Source of the DNA: G963422705 sp963422705
GTDB taxonomy: Bacteria; Poribacteria; WGA-4E; WGA-3G
Reading direction: 5' to 3'
Length of the DNA stretch: 64,000 nt
Assembly: GCA_963422705.1 (NCBI GenBank)
Contig: OY730443.1
Coordinates: forward strand, 1,922,001-1,986,000
Shown here: positions 52,087 through 61,073 of the stretch, in pieces
Numbering within the stretch: position 1 is the first letter of the stretch
How the letters are laid out: every line of letters starts with the position of its first letter
Translations under genes and position numbers: made by a program
The notes under the pieces: generated by a model
The model's database searches: none
What the model was told of the DNA's origin: nothing
What the model saw: only the letters and a program-made list of their open reading frames with translations

Positions 52087-53532
52087 TTAGAAAATCCCGG
52101 TAATCGGTTCCCCTTTCACTAATTCGCGCGGTTGCTCCAAGTGGTTCAGCACAATCGTGTGTGGTTCGATACCGAGTGTATGGTAGACTGTGGCAAGGAT
52201 ATCACGTGGATGTACAGGGTTCTCGAGCGGTGTTGAGCCTGTCGCATCAGATTTGCCGTAAACCTGTCCACCTTGCACGCCTGCGCCTGCAATCAGACCG
52301 GTGTAGCAATACGGCCAGTGGTCGCGGCCATCAGGGGCGTTGCTATTTCCGGAGGTACTAATCCCCATGCGTGGCGAACGTCCGAATTCACCGATAGTTA
52401 AGACGAGGGTATCATCTAACATCCCGCGCTGCTCTAAGTCCTCTAGGAGCGATGAGACTGCGCTATCTAGTTTCGGGCAATGCAAATTTTTGAGAGGCCC
52501 GAAATTGGTGGCGTGCGTATCCCATGCTGTGGTGTTTGGGTCACCGTTGGCGACAGAGGGCCAGTTCACCTGTACGAACCGGGTCCCCGCTTCAACCAAG
52601 CGTCGGGCAAGTAGGGCACTCTGCCCGAAGGTATGCCGGCCGTACTTGTCACGCATGTCGTCTGGCTCTTGCGCCAGATCAAAGGCGTTACGTGCACGCT
52701 GGGATAAGATGAGGTTATACGCCTTCTCATAATGCTCATTGAGTGCATAAGAATCAGCGACTTTATCAATTTCAGGCATTCCGGCGTTAATCGTTTCAAG
52801 CAGGTTTTTCCGGCGCTTTAACCGGACAGGTGGCACTTCCGGGCGCAAGGTCAAATCGTCAAGATTAATCTCTTGATTTGGATCTTGGAAGAGGAAGTAT
52901 GGGTCATAGGCTCTCCCGAGGAAACCTGCATTCCCGCCTTTACCGATGATGTTGCTTTCCTGCATTGGCCGGGGCAGTTGTACTGCTGCCAACATCGGTT
53001 CATCAGGTGGGCGGAAGTTGGCGATATGCGCTGCGGCGTTGGGATGATCAGCGGGCGAAGGTGGGTCCAGTTGCCCAGAGGGCGCCACCTTGTCAGGCGT
53101 TTCGCCGGTTACCATTTGATACATCGCTGCAGTGTGGTTGAAAAGTCCGGCTGGGGTATAACTGACTGAACGGATGAGGCAGGCTTTATCCATCTGCTGT
53201 GCGAGTTTTGGCATCGTTTCAGAGAGCTGTATTCCGGGAACGTTAGTAGGAATCGGGTTGAATTCGCCCCGGATATTGGAGGGCGCATCAGGTTTCGGAT
53301 CCCAGATATCGAGATGGCTAGGCCCGCCTTGTAAAAAGAGAAGAATTACTGCGTTTGCCTTCCCCCATCCGTTGAGTGGCTTGGAGGCGTCAACTGTCGT
53401 ATTTGCCGTGGCTTGGAGTGCCAAAACTTGTGGTAGACTGATGCCCAGCATGGCGGCGCCACCAACGCGGATAAATTCACGACGAGAGAAGCCGTCGCAT
53501 AACCGGCCAGGCATTTGAGGTAACGATAACAT
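52087..53532 (-). CDS. DUF1501 family protein (Tat-exported, sulfatase-like fold)
   Basis: A 481-residue protein with a Tat signal (SRREFIRVGGAAMLGISLPQVLAL). FLQGGPSHLDIWDPKPDAPSNIRGEF and the later TIGEFGRSP and DGRDHWPYC are the DUF1501 hallmarks; the fold is that of alkaline phosphatase/sulfatase enzymes, but the function is uncharacterised. It lies 58 bp after a DUF1549/DUF1553 cytochrome gene, and the two families always occur as a pair in planctomycetes and relatives. The partners are thought to handle polysaccharides outside the cytoplasm. Confidence 0.88.
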   Translation of the reverse strand: MLSLPQMPGRLCDGFSRREFIRVGGAAMLGISLPQVLALQATANTTVDASKPLNGWGKANAVILLFLQGGPSHLDIWDPKPDAPSNIRGEFNPIPTNVPGIQLSETMPKLAQQMDKACLIRSVSYTPAGLFNHTAAMYQMVTGETPDKVAPSGQLDPPSPADHPNAAAHIANFRPPDEPMLAAVQLPRPMQESNIIGKGGNAGFLGRAYDPYFLFQDPNQEINLDDLTLRPEVPPVRLKRRKNLLETINAGMPEIDKVADSYALNEHYEKAYNLILSQRARNAFDLAQEPDDMRDKYGRHTFGQSALLARRLVEAGTRFVQVNWPSVANGDPNTTAWDTHATNFGPLKNLHCPKLDSAVSSLLEDLEQRGMLDDTLVLTIGEFGRSPRMGISTSGNSNAPDGRDHWPYCYTGLIAGAGVQGGQVYGKSDATGSTPLENPVHPRDILATVYHTLGIEPHTIVLNHLEQPRELVKGEPITGIF

Positions 53533-53590
53533 CTGTTGTTTCCTCCATTTTTCGTATGTAGCGGCGATAAATCGCGAGACTACAAACTTA

Positions 53591-56065
53591 TTAGCGATTA
53601 AATAAAAAGGCGGGGCTATTAATCAATGCCCACAATAAATCTTGCGTGCCTTCTTCCTTTGATTCGGCATTCTTTAGATGTTTCAACGCTATTTCGTATT
53701 CGTGCTCTAGGGGTACCCGCGAAAACGTTGCAAGGTACAACTCTTCAACAATGGTTCGATTATCCACATCCTTTTTAACAATCTGTGCAATCCGTCCATT
53801 CTTATCAATAAGCGCATCAGCAACTGTCGGCCCGTTAATCAGATTCATAGCATGTGCCAAGCTCACTTCCGAAGTCCGTTCACATTCACAAGACGTCTCT
53901 CGTTCCGGGCGCCCGAAGAGTTTCAAAAATCCGTCATCTTTCACCTTACTATCTGGCAATTGAACTGCCCTGAAGTTTTTAGGAACCGCTTCAAACTTTG
54001 GACGGCTTCCTGTTGCTACACCGATAGCATCGAGCAACTGCTCTGCTGTCAAACGTCTTGCAACAGCATGGGAGAAGTTAATCGTGTCTGCTTCATTCCA
54101 CTTGTTAGTTTTGATGCTCTGTTGATAGGTTCTAGAGCGCGTGATAGTTTTCATCATATGTTTGAGATTGAAACCGCTCTCTACAAAATCTTGTGTCAAA
54201 GCATCAAGCAGTTCTGGATTCGTGGGCGGATTACTGGTACGGATATCATCAACGGGCTCAATGATGCCGAGTCCCATGAAATAACTCCAGAGGCGATTAG
54301 CCCCTGCACGGGCAAACATCGGATTATCGGCGTCTGTAAGCCAATCCGCGAGTGCTGTACGCTTATCGTCGGCATCTGAATTAACTTCGCCGAAAGGCAC
54401 CGAGGGTTCAACGATAGCGAGTGTCCGTGGATGTTTTACTGGCGTTTCAGTGTAATTGGCATAAACGACTTCATCACCGGGTAATTGTCCGGGTTTAACC
54501 TTGACGTCAGCAAAGAACGCGCCGAATTCATAATACTGGTTTTGCGTCCACTTTTCAAACGGATGATCGTGGCATTTATTGCAAGAGAAGCGAACGCCTA
54601 AGAAAAGCTGAGTGGTATTTTCAACAGCAGCGGTATACTCACGTGAAACGCGGAAATAATTAGCAGCAGGGTTGGTGTAGGTGCTCCCGGTTGCCGTAAT
54701 CAGGTCACGCACAAAATCATCATAAGGCCGGTTCTCGGCGATAGATTCATGAATCCATTGCTGGAAAAGCCAGATGCCACGTTCACCAAGGAACTTACGG
54801 TTCGACTGCAAAAGATCTGCCCACTTGTGTGTCCAATGGTCAACGAATTCTGGGGTTTCCGCTAAAGCATCAATTAATCGTTCTCGCTTCACTTTAGACG
54901 CTGCTTTATCATTTATGAAACGCCGAACCTGATGCGGTGTCGGCGGAATACCTGTTAAATCAAGATAGATTCGCCGTACAAATTCTTCATCTGTAGAAAG
55001 GGCGGATGGCAAAATCTTCATCCGCTTCAGCTTGTTATGAACGTGCGTGTCAATATAGTTATATTGGGGGGAATCAACCCATTTGTAACCGCTTCTATCA
55101 CCCATCACAATAATGCCATTTGTGCTATAAGCGCCTTCGTAACGGGTAAGTATAGCGGTTTCGCCGCGCCGTTCGGCAGTCACGACACCGTCATCTGTTA
55201 CCTTGGCGACTTCAGTAACGCTACTCGTAAATTTCGCTTCACGGGTAACATCGCGCGTCGTTCCATCGGGGTAGTGTGCAATGACTATCAACTGTTGCTT
55301 CGTCCCGGGCATAGACAACTCTGCCGAATTAGGCATCACTTCTAAGCGCTCGACGCGCTGCGTGGTATTAACGTCGGAAACGGCGCCTTCGGCTATCCAT
55401 TGGTGAATCAGTTGATAGTCCCAGGAACCAGGTACAATCACCTGTCCCCCTTTATGTGGTACTTCCGATGTCGGTTTTAGCAGCATTAAGCTCTGTTCGG
55501 GAAACGCCCGGTTAAAACGGCGTCCGGAGATATCTGCGATTAAGAGTTCGTAGTCAAATTCTGCGTCGTAGCCGCGGAGTGAGAGCTTAAACCCATTCTT
55601 ACCCTTTGCTGCGCCGTGGCACGTACCGTTGTTACACCCTACATGGCTCAAGATAGGCATGACATCCCGCACGAAACTCGCGGCAGGGACATCGATGCTC
55701 TTAACCTCAACGGGTAATTCAATGCTGAGTTCTTTCACCCTAACAGCAATTTTCGCATTTCCGACAGCTTTTGGGTAGATATAACCATCTTGTTGCACCG
55801 CGACATCGGCATCATTTGATGTGAGTACTGCCCAATGAGTTACATCAACCCAACTCCCATCCTGCATGCGCCCGGATACCAGCACCTGACGAATATCGCG
55901 CGCATGTCCTAGGGTTAGCGACATCGGTTGGACCTTCAAAGCGGTAATTTTTGGAATGTCGGTGCTCCCGGCTTTCTCCACTTCACTCCAGCCCGCTAAC
56001 TGGAATGTGAAACAGATGGTGCATGCGACAAGAAGTGTCGCAATAAAGTTAAACTTGGGCTTCAT
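53591..56065 (-). CDS. DUF1549/DUF1553 (PSD1-type) protein with Ig-like domain
   Basis: An 824-residue secreted protein (signal peptide in the first 30 residues). An Ig-like/BIG2 repeat comes first (LKVQPMSLTLGHARDIRQVLV), then a cytochrome-like segment with CNNGTCHGAA in place of CxxCH, a second BIG2 repeat, DUF1549 (DEEFVRRIYLDLTGIPPT and RFSCNKCHDHPFEKW) and DUF1553 (ADWLTDADNPMFARAGANRLWSYFMG). CNKCH is a canonical heme motif. ATG 56065 has GGAGGATAAT upstream. Its partner is the DUF1501 gene that follows. Confidence 0.87.
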   Translation of the reverse strand: MKPKFNFIATLLVACTICFTFQLAGWSEVEKAGSTDIPKITALKVQPMSLTLGHARDIRQVLVSGRMQDGSWVDVTHWAVLTSNDADVAVQQDGYIYPKAVGNAKIAVRVKELSIELPVEVKSIDVPAASFVRDVMPILSHVGCNNGTCHGAAKGKNGFKLSLRGYDAEFDYELLIADISGRRFNRAFPEQSLMLLKPTSEVPHKGGQVIVPGSWDYQLIHQWIAEGAVSDVNTTQRVERLEVMPNSAELSMPGTKQQLIVIAHYPDGTTRDVTREAKFTSSVTEVAKVTDDGVVTAERRGETAILTRYEGAYSTNGIIVMGDRSGYKWVDSPQYNYIDTHVHNKLKRMKILPSALSTDEEFVRRIYLDLTGIPPTPHQVRRFINDKAASKVKRERLIDALAETPEFVDHWTHKWADLLQSNRKFLGERGIWLFQQWIHESIAENRPYDDFVRDLITATGSTYTNPAANYFRVSREYTAAVENTTQLFLGVRFSCNKCHDHPFEKWTQNQYYEFGAFFADVKVKPGQLPGDEVVYANYTETPVKHPRTLAIVEPSVPFGEVNSDADDKRTALADWLTDADNPMFARAGANRLWSYFMGLGIIEPVDDIRTSNPPTNPELLDALTQDFVESGFNLKHMMKTITRSRTYQQSIKTNKWNEADTINFSHAVARRLTAEQLLDAIGVATGSRPKFEAVPKNFRAVQLPDSKVKDDGFLKLFGRPERETSCECERTSEVSLAHAMNLINGPTVADALIDKNGRIAQIVKKDVDNRTIVEELYLATFSRVPLEHEYEIALKHLKNAESKEEGTQDLLWALINSPAFLFNR

Positions 56066-56179
56066 ATTATCCTCCAAATGCGTATGAAACACTTTGTACA
56101 AGTGCTTGTCTGGTTGGACTCTCTATTAGTAGACTACCGAAATTTCTCGTTAAAACAATAATAGGCGCTGCCCTCGTTT

Positions 56180-57007
56180 TCAAAAGCGTATCTGATTTTT
56201 CAGTTGTCCCCAGACTATCGGCAGCTTATCGCTAGGAGAAACTTCTGCGAATTTCGATTCACTCGCCAACCAATTGATAACATTTTGCGTGAGTTGTTCC
56301 AATTGCTCAATATCCTTGTTATTCTTGTGAAAGTTTGGGAGCCGCCAGTTCATGTTAAAAATCTTTCCATTGCCGGCTTCCCAATAACCAAAGGCACCAA
56401 TGCGTTCTCCCCAGTCGTTGGCGGGAGGCCCCCATGCATTCGCAAGTGTAATGAAGTTCTTCCAAATCTTGTCATAGTAGTCACCACTTTTAGGGAAGCC
56501 GGTTGAATTCACCTGAATTCTATCGTCGACTTGTGGCACCTTGCCATCAATATTCTCGAGTCCTTCCACCAGGCCAAGTTCCAACGTCTCTTTTAGTACA
56601 GTAATCCCGACGTTGATACCATCTTCAGCGACAGGCCCGAATTCGCGCGCTTCAGCTTTTTCGAGTCCCATCGGTGTAGCGTAACGAATTGCCCATCCTG
56701 TCAGTAGTACTGCCCCGCCGCTTTCGGCATAATCCAAAAACGCCTGAATCTCTGCGTTAGACAACGTCCCCGGGTCGCTATCCCCTTCGTGCCACCAGAG
56801 GACACCGTACTGTTTAAACGTTCCACTCTTCAAATCACCCTTCGCTAATTGCGTCGTCTGGAATGCCTTTTCGGCAAATTCCAGTGCGGGTGAAGTAAAG
56901 GCTCCCTTATCACCGAGATAAACAAATCCTACCTTCACGGCTGCATGGCTGATATTTATAACACAAAGCAGCATAAAAGTCAAACAAAATATAAATTTCC
57001 TTTGCAT
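56180..57007 (-). CDS. secreted ThuA/glutamine-amidotransferase-like protein
   Basis: A 275-residue protein with a signal peptide (MQRKFIFCLTFMLLCVINISHA). KVGFVYLGDKGAFTSPALEFAEKAF, YGVLWWHEGDSDPGTL and GGAVLLTGWAIRYAT are reminiscent of ThuA-like or class I amidotransferase-fold proteins; no catalytic Cys is evident. I use ATG 57007, preceded by GGGGACG, over 57040. Neighbours are the DUF1549/DUF1501 pair, so a place in extracellular polymer breakdown is possible. Confidence 0.65.
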   Translation of the reverse strand: MQRKFIFCLTFMLLCVINISHAAVKVGFVYLGDKGAFTSPALEFAEKAFQTTQLAKGDLKSGTFKQYGVLWWHEGDSDPGTLSNAEIQAFLDYAESGGAVLLTGWAIRYATPMGLEKAEAREFGPVAEDGINVGITVLKETLELGLVEGLENIDGKVPQVDDRIQVNSTGFPKSGDYYDKIWKNFITLANAWGPPANDWGERIGAFGYWEAGNGKIFNMNWRLPNFHKNNKDIEQLEQLTQNVINWLASESKFAEVSPSDKLPIVWGQLKNQIRF

Positions 57008-57141
57008 TTTCGTCCCCTTTACGGTGGTATAGATTGACACTTACCACTTTTTGTGTAAAAAAGCGATAAGATTATGAGCGTCACAACCAACGGTATTTTC
57101 TCACGAAACGGCTAGTTACTCTGCATCGAGCAGCACATTTT

Positions 57142-57918
57142 TTAGATGTCGTCAAGTTCAAGGAGGCGTTCCGTACCGGCTTTCACAAAATTTGGATTGA
57201 ATTCGAACGCAATGAAATTTCGATGATAGCGCTTGCATACAACAGGGCAGGTGCCTACTCCTGCGAAAGGGTCTAAGACTAAATCGCCTTCGGATGAACT
57301 CGCTAATACAATTCGTTCAATTAACCGCTCAGGTTTCTGAATTGTATTGAGTACTTCCCTACAGATTAACTCCTTTGATTTGTAAGTTAGCTGCTTTATA
57401 TCACTCCAAACATCCCCCGGATTTTTGCCTGCTGCATTAAACTTCGTCTTCCCAAACTTACCGTTCACGACGGAAGGAACGCGCTCGCATCGGAGTCGAT
57501 GTTCAAGTTCAACGAGCTGTGGAACTCGAATTGCATCCAAATTATAGCACAGTGGGCGTTTCCCTTTAATAAAGTAACAAATTACATCGTAGTTATTCGT
57601 GTAATTGATTCGTCCTTGCGAGAGTCTACTGGGTTGATACCATATAATCCTTGAACGGAGGGTTAAAAATTCGCGGTAATCTATAAAGTCAATGCAGTCA
57701 GATTTTCCGAATAGATACAGCGCCCCACCTTCTTTTAGTTTCGGAGAGAATTTTTTGATGAGTTCGAGGTTAAATTCTTGAATTGAAGGAATCTTATCCC
57801 ACGAATTCCGTGTTACGCCATACGGGCCGTCACAGACAATCAGTGCTATTGAGTCATCTTCAATTTTTTCCAGGAGCTCAAACGTGTTTCCGCAATAAAT
57901 TGTGTTTAACCGGAGCAT
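57142..57918 (-). CDS. site-specific DNA methyltransferase (amino-methylating, beta class)
   Basis: A 258-residue enzyme in which motif IV comes before motif I. The catalytic loop reads LIVCDGPYGVTRNSWDK, a DGPY variant of DPPY. The SAM-binding motif is GDLVLDPFAGVGTCPV near the C-terminus, and AFEFNPNFVKAG is the next element. The opening NTIYCGNTFELLEKI is typical of M.HinfI-like N6-adenine or N4-cytosine enzymes. No restriction gene is adjacent, so it is an orphan. The target sequence is unknown. Confidence 0.82.
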   Translation of the reverse strand: MLRLNTIYCGNTFELLEKIEDDSIALIVCDGPYGVTRNSWDKIPSIQEFNLELIKKFSPKLKEGGALYLFGKSDCIDFIDYREFLTLRSRIIWYQPSRLSQGRINYTNNYDVICYFIKGKRPLCYNLDAIRVPQLVELEHRLRCERVPSVVNGKFGKTKFNAAGKNPGDVWSDIKQLTYKSKELICREVLNTIQKPERLIERIVLASSSEGDLVLDPFAGVGTCPVVCKRYHRNFIAFEFNPNFVKAGTERLLELDDI

Positions 57919-58049
57919 AATTCATCGCTATCACATGATGTTCTTTTGCTGATAGGGACATTTGAATCAATTTTCTCTTACGGTACTCGCATCCATCAAC
58001 TGTCTTCATCTCGTTCCATCGGCTTTTTAATCGAACGGGATGATAGGTT

Positions 58050-59660
58050 CTACTGAGATGTTGCGTTAAATCCCGCTGCTTTAATGACGTTGACAAGTTC
58101 ATTTTCAGTAATAGCGTTCTTCCGAACCTTAATTATCGCTTTATCGGGTAATGAAACCTCAACGTTGATAACGTGTTGTAGGTGTAAAAGTGCATCCTGC
58201 ACTTTAGTAACACAAGCCTCTCACGTCATTCCGCTTACCGTCAAAGCGAGTTCTTCACTAGCTGATGTTTCTATCGGTACGGCGATAAATGCCTTAATCA
58301 ATTTACTGGTATCGGTGTCAAAGATGCGAATTTTTCCGTCAAACCCGCCGGCGGCGAGCGTTGTGCCATCTGGATGAAAAGCAACAGCAAACACACCCAC
58401 GGTGTCTCCCTGCATACTTGCCATTCGTGTTCCGGTTTCTATATCATAAATTCGGATTTCCCCTGCCGCATTTCCAACAGCAAATTGTTTACCGTCCAGC
58501 GAAAAAGCGACTGCTTCAATTGAGCCGGATTGTGCCTCATAGGCTTTAATGAGATTGAAATCTGTGTTTCCAACGTCTCTCCGGATTTCACGGAAGATTT
58601 TGTAAAGCCGTGGGATTCTATCCTCACCCCCACTAAGCACCTGCTCAGCAGCCGGGTGCCGTGCAAGGGTATTAATCTCACCATACCCTTTATTGCTTGA
58701 GTTAATATCATCCACAAATGAGCCCGTTTCTACCTCGACTAGTTTTAAAGCGGTATCGCGTCCACAACTTACAAAATGCGAACCGTTCGTCGAGAAAACC
58801 GTACCGAATACCCAATCACTATGGTTATCAAATTTAATCAACTCTTTTTCATCTGCGACAGAAAGTACCCGCACCGTTTTATCGGAGCAGCCGAAGGCAA
58901 CTCGACTACCGTCTGGAGAAAAAGAGAGTCCGTACACCGTATCGTAACTTGAGCGCATCGCTTTGATGAGCGTATTGGTTGCGGTATCCCACAACTGGAC
59001 TTCCCCAAATTGTGCTGGTGTCCCGCCCGCGATTCCTAAAACTTTTCCATCCTCTGTATAGATAATCGATTCAATGCGATGCGATTTGCCGACTAGCCGG
59101 GCCCTAATTTCAAAGGTTGTTGTATCATACAAAAGGACTTCACGAAATCCTGATACGGCTAAGGCGGTTCCGTCTGGCGAGTATGCGATTGCAGAGATAA
59201 CGGGTGGGACTGTATAGACGGGGTAATTCCCTTCGTCGAGTGCGTCAGTTTCCATCGGCGTGTCGTCTTGCGCACCCTCCAGAATCCACGTCCGAAACAA
59301 ATTCACCTCTTCGACAGATAGCGGTTTTTGATTGGGTGGCATCGCCGGTTCATCTCCCGAAATCAGTTTAATGATTAAACTTTCATCCGGTTTTCCCGGT
59401 ACCAGTGCTTCTCCGGCCATTCCACCCCGCGTCAGCTCAGCATATGTTGTGACAATCAAGTCTCCATTTGCGTCACCGGGGTGATGGCACCCTTGGCAGC
59501 TTCGCTTGAGAATCGGAAAAACCTGTTGATGATAACTGACTTTCGCGGTGGCGGGTATCACGATGGAACCGACGAACCAGCTCAGCATCGCAACGCATGC
59601 TATGAAAGCAATTCTGCGCTGTATCCCTATTTCGCCAGAACCCTTTTGGCATTTATCCAT
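58050..59660 (-). CDS. cytochrome c-WD40-HMA fusion, probable selenoprotein (UGA at 58221-58223)
   Basis: The conventional reading stops at TGA 58221-58223 after 479 residues. The frame goes on for 56 more codons to TAG at 58050-58052, and the join reads LTVSGMT-U-EAC, where the TGA is at the first Cys of the HMA motif GMTCxxC. The rest (VTKVQDALLHLQ, VEVSLPDKAIIKV, LVNVIKAAGFNA) is a full HMA domain. The 536-residue product has a signal anchor (residues 16-36), a heme motif CQGCH (55-59), about seven WD40 blades (150-460) and the HMA domain with Sec480. HMA domains bind Cu, Hg or Zn. A SECIS-like hairpin follows the TGA. Start ATG 59660 has GGAGAGGGAG. selB/selC are not in this window. Confidence 0.82.
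58182..58213 (-). promoter_or_regulatory. SECIS-like hairpin downstream of the in-frame UGA
   Basis: On the minus strand AAAGTGC (58205-58199), loop AGGAT (58198-58194) and GCACTTT (58193-58187) form a perfect 7-bp stem. An outer GTGT/ACAC pair extends it. The loop begins 22 bases after the TGA and has G in its second position, which agrees with bacterial SECIS rules (G among the first two loop bases, 16-37 bases from UGA). Confidence 0.75.
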
Positions 59661-59700
59661 TTAACTCCCTCTCCGTAAAAGCATATAAAATTAAACTAAG

Positions 59701-59706
59701 ATTATA
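59701..59706 (-). promoter_or_regulatory. possible -10 box for the WD40 selenoprotein gene
   Basis: TATAAT on the minus strand, 41 bases upstream of ATG 59660. The -35 region (TTAAAT at 17 bases) is weak, so this is tentative. Confidence 0.35.
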
Positions 59707-59798
59707 ACACAATTTCATACGCAATTTAACATTTTAAAAGTTGTACTTCGGATTTCAACGTCAGTATTCTATTAAAGTACTTTATATATAATCGGCAG

Positions 59799-60086
59799 CT
59801 AAGCATTTTCTTCGAACGTAACTTGTAGTTTCTCAATGAATTGATGTAATGAGACTTCATAAAAGTCTTGAAGGCGCTGCATATCATTAGCGACTTGGAA
59901 AGCGACGAGTATCGGTATTTTTTGTTCATCAAACCCTTTCTGGCTATAGGAATCAACTAATCCTTTAATGTATCTAACCAATTTGTGGATATCTTCAGCC
60001 GGTAACTCATCAGTAGGTTTGATGGAATAAGGCGTTCCAAGAATGATGAATCGAATGGATTTGGGTTCTTGTTTTTGGTATTGCAT
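59799..60086 (-). CDS. ZapA-like cell division protein
   Basis: A 95-residue protein with RFIILGTPYSIKPTDELPAEDIHKLVRYIKG, matching the ZapA globular head, and PILVAFQVANDMQRLQDFYEVSLHQFIEKL as the helical tail. ZapA binds and bundles FtsZ filaments. It follows aroE by 23 bp on the same strand. The assignment is by short motifs only. Confidence 0.65.
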   Translation of the reverse strand: MQYQKQEPKSIRFIILGTPYSIKPTDELPAEDIHKLVRYIKGLVDSYSQKGFDEQKIPILVAFQVANDMQRLQDFYEVSLHQFIEKLQVTFEENA

Positions 60087-60109
60087 ATGTTGTTCGGAAC
60101 CTCCTCAAA

Positions 60110-61024
60110 TTAGTACTCAAGTGCCTGGTGCATTGTCTGTAGGCATGGTGTAACTCCTGTCCACTTTTCAAAGGCGATTGCTCCTTGATGAACGAGCATT
60201 CCAAGCCCACCTAATGTTGAGCATCCGCGTTTTGCAGCTGCGCGCATTAAAGCCGTGACAGCCGGTGTATAGACAATGTCATAAACGAACGTGTGTGGCT
60301 GCAGCCACTCTTCAGAAATGAGTAGCGGCTGTGCGGCATTCATGCTAGCGGTTGCTGTGTTTACGAGAAGTCCGCTTTGGCGAAGTGCCATAGGCAATTG
60401 TGCGTCGGTTAGTCCTATACCCTGCATGGGGACGCCTGTTTTTTGATAAAATTCTTCTGCTAAGGACACGGCTTTGGCAGCGGTACGATTGGCAATGAGA
60501 ATAGAGGCTGCGCCGGCGAAAGCGAGTGCAACGACGATTGCCCGGGCAGCGCCCCCGGCACCTAAGACAACAATATGTTGTTTCTTAATGAATGCACTTT
60601 CATTTCGACAGTCAGGCGGTAGTACTTGTTGTGGATGTGACACTGTGAGTTCCTCTTCGAGGGCTTGTAAGAAACCAGCGGTATCCGTATTATCCCCGTG
60701 TATGCCACCATCTGCAAAGGTGAGCGTATTGACAGCACCAATGAGTTCTGCTTCTCGCGAGAGGCTTGTGAGAAAAGGGAGAACTGACTGTTTATGTGGA
60801 ACGGTGACGTTGATTCCAACTACATTTATGGCTTGAAATCCTGTGATGGCACGTTCTATATCTCTCGTGTGAACATGAAACGGGACGTATGCATAATCCA
60901 GGCCCGCCTTGGCGAAAGCAGCGTTGTGCATTTGCGGGGAACGGCTGTGTTGAACCGGTGCACCGATGACACCAACGAGCCGGGTTTTTCCGGTAATGTG
61001 TGTACGTGTCGTATTGGTTTCCAT
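60110..61024 (-). CDS. aroE: shikimate dehydrogenase
   Basis: A 304-residue NADP enzyme. GVIGAPVQHSRSPQMHNAAF is the shikimate-binding N-terminus, VTVPHKQSV carries the catalytic Lys, DNTDTAGFLQAL the Asp/Asn, and VVLGAGGAARAIVVAL the NADP loop; ANRTAAKA is the arginine-containing phosphate clamp. LGGLGMLVHQGAIAFEKWTG is the typical C-terminus. It reduces 3-dehydroshikimate. I start at ATG 61024; the open frame to 61171 overlaps the next gene upstream. Confidence 0.93.
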   Translation of the reverse strand: METNTTRTHITGKTRLVGVIGAPVQHSRSPQMHNAAFAKAGLDYAYVPFHVHTRDIERAITGFQAINVVGINVTVPHKQSVLPFLTSLSREAELIGAVNTLTFADGGIHGDNTDTAGFLQALEEELTVSHPQQVLPPDCRNESAFIKKQHIVVLGAGGAARAIVVALAFAGAASILIANRTAAKAVSLAEEFYQKTGVPMQGIGLTDAQLPMALRQSGLLVNTATASMNAAQPLLISEEWLQPHTFVYDIVYTPAVTALMRAAAKRGCSTLGGLGMLVHQGAIAFEKWTGVTPCLQTMHQALEY

Positions 61025-61073
61025 CTTTCTGTTTTCTGTCTTGTAGGTACTAGAGATTGTTCCGACAACAACA

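Noticed and set aside
57878..58102. 74-codon minus-strand open frame between the methyltransferase and the WD40 gene
   Set aside because: It overlaps both neighbours in other frames, has no family resemblance and no ribosome site. The HMA extension explains the region beyond 58050 better.
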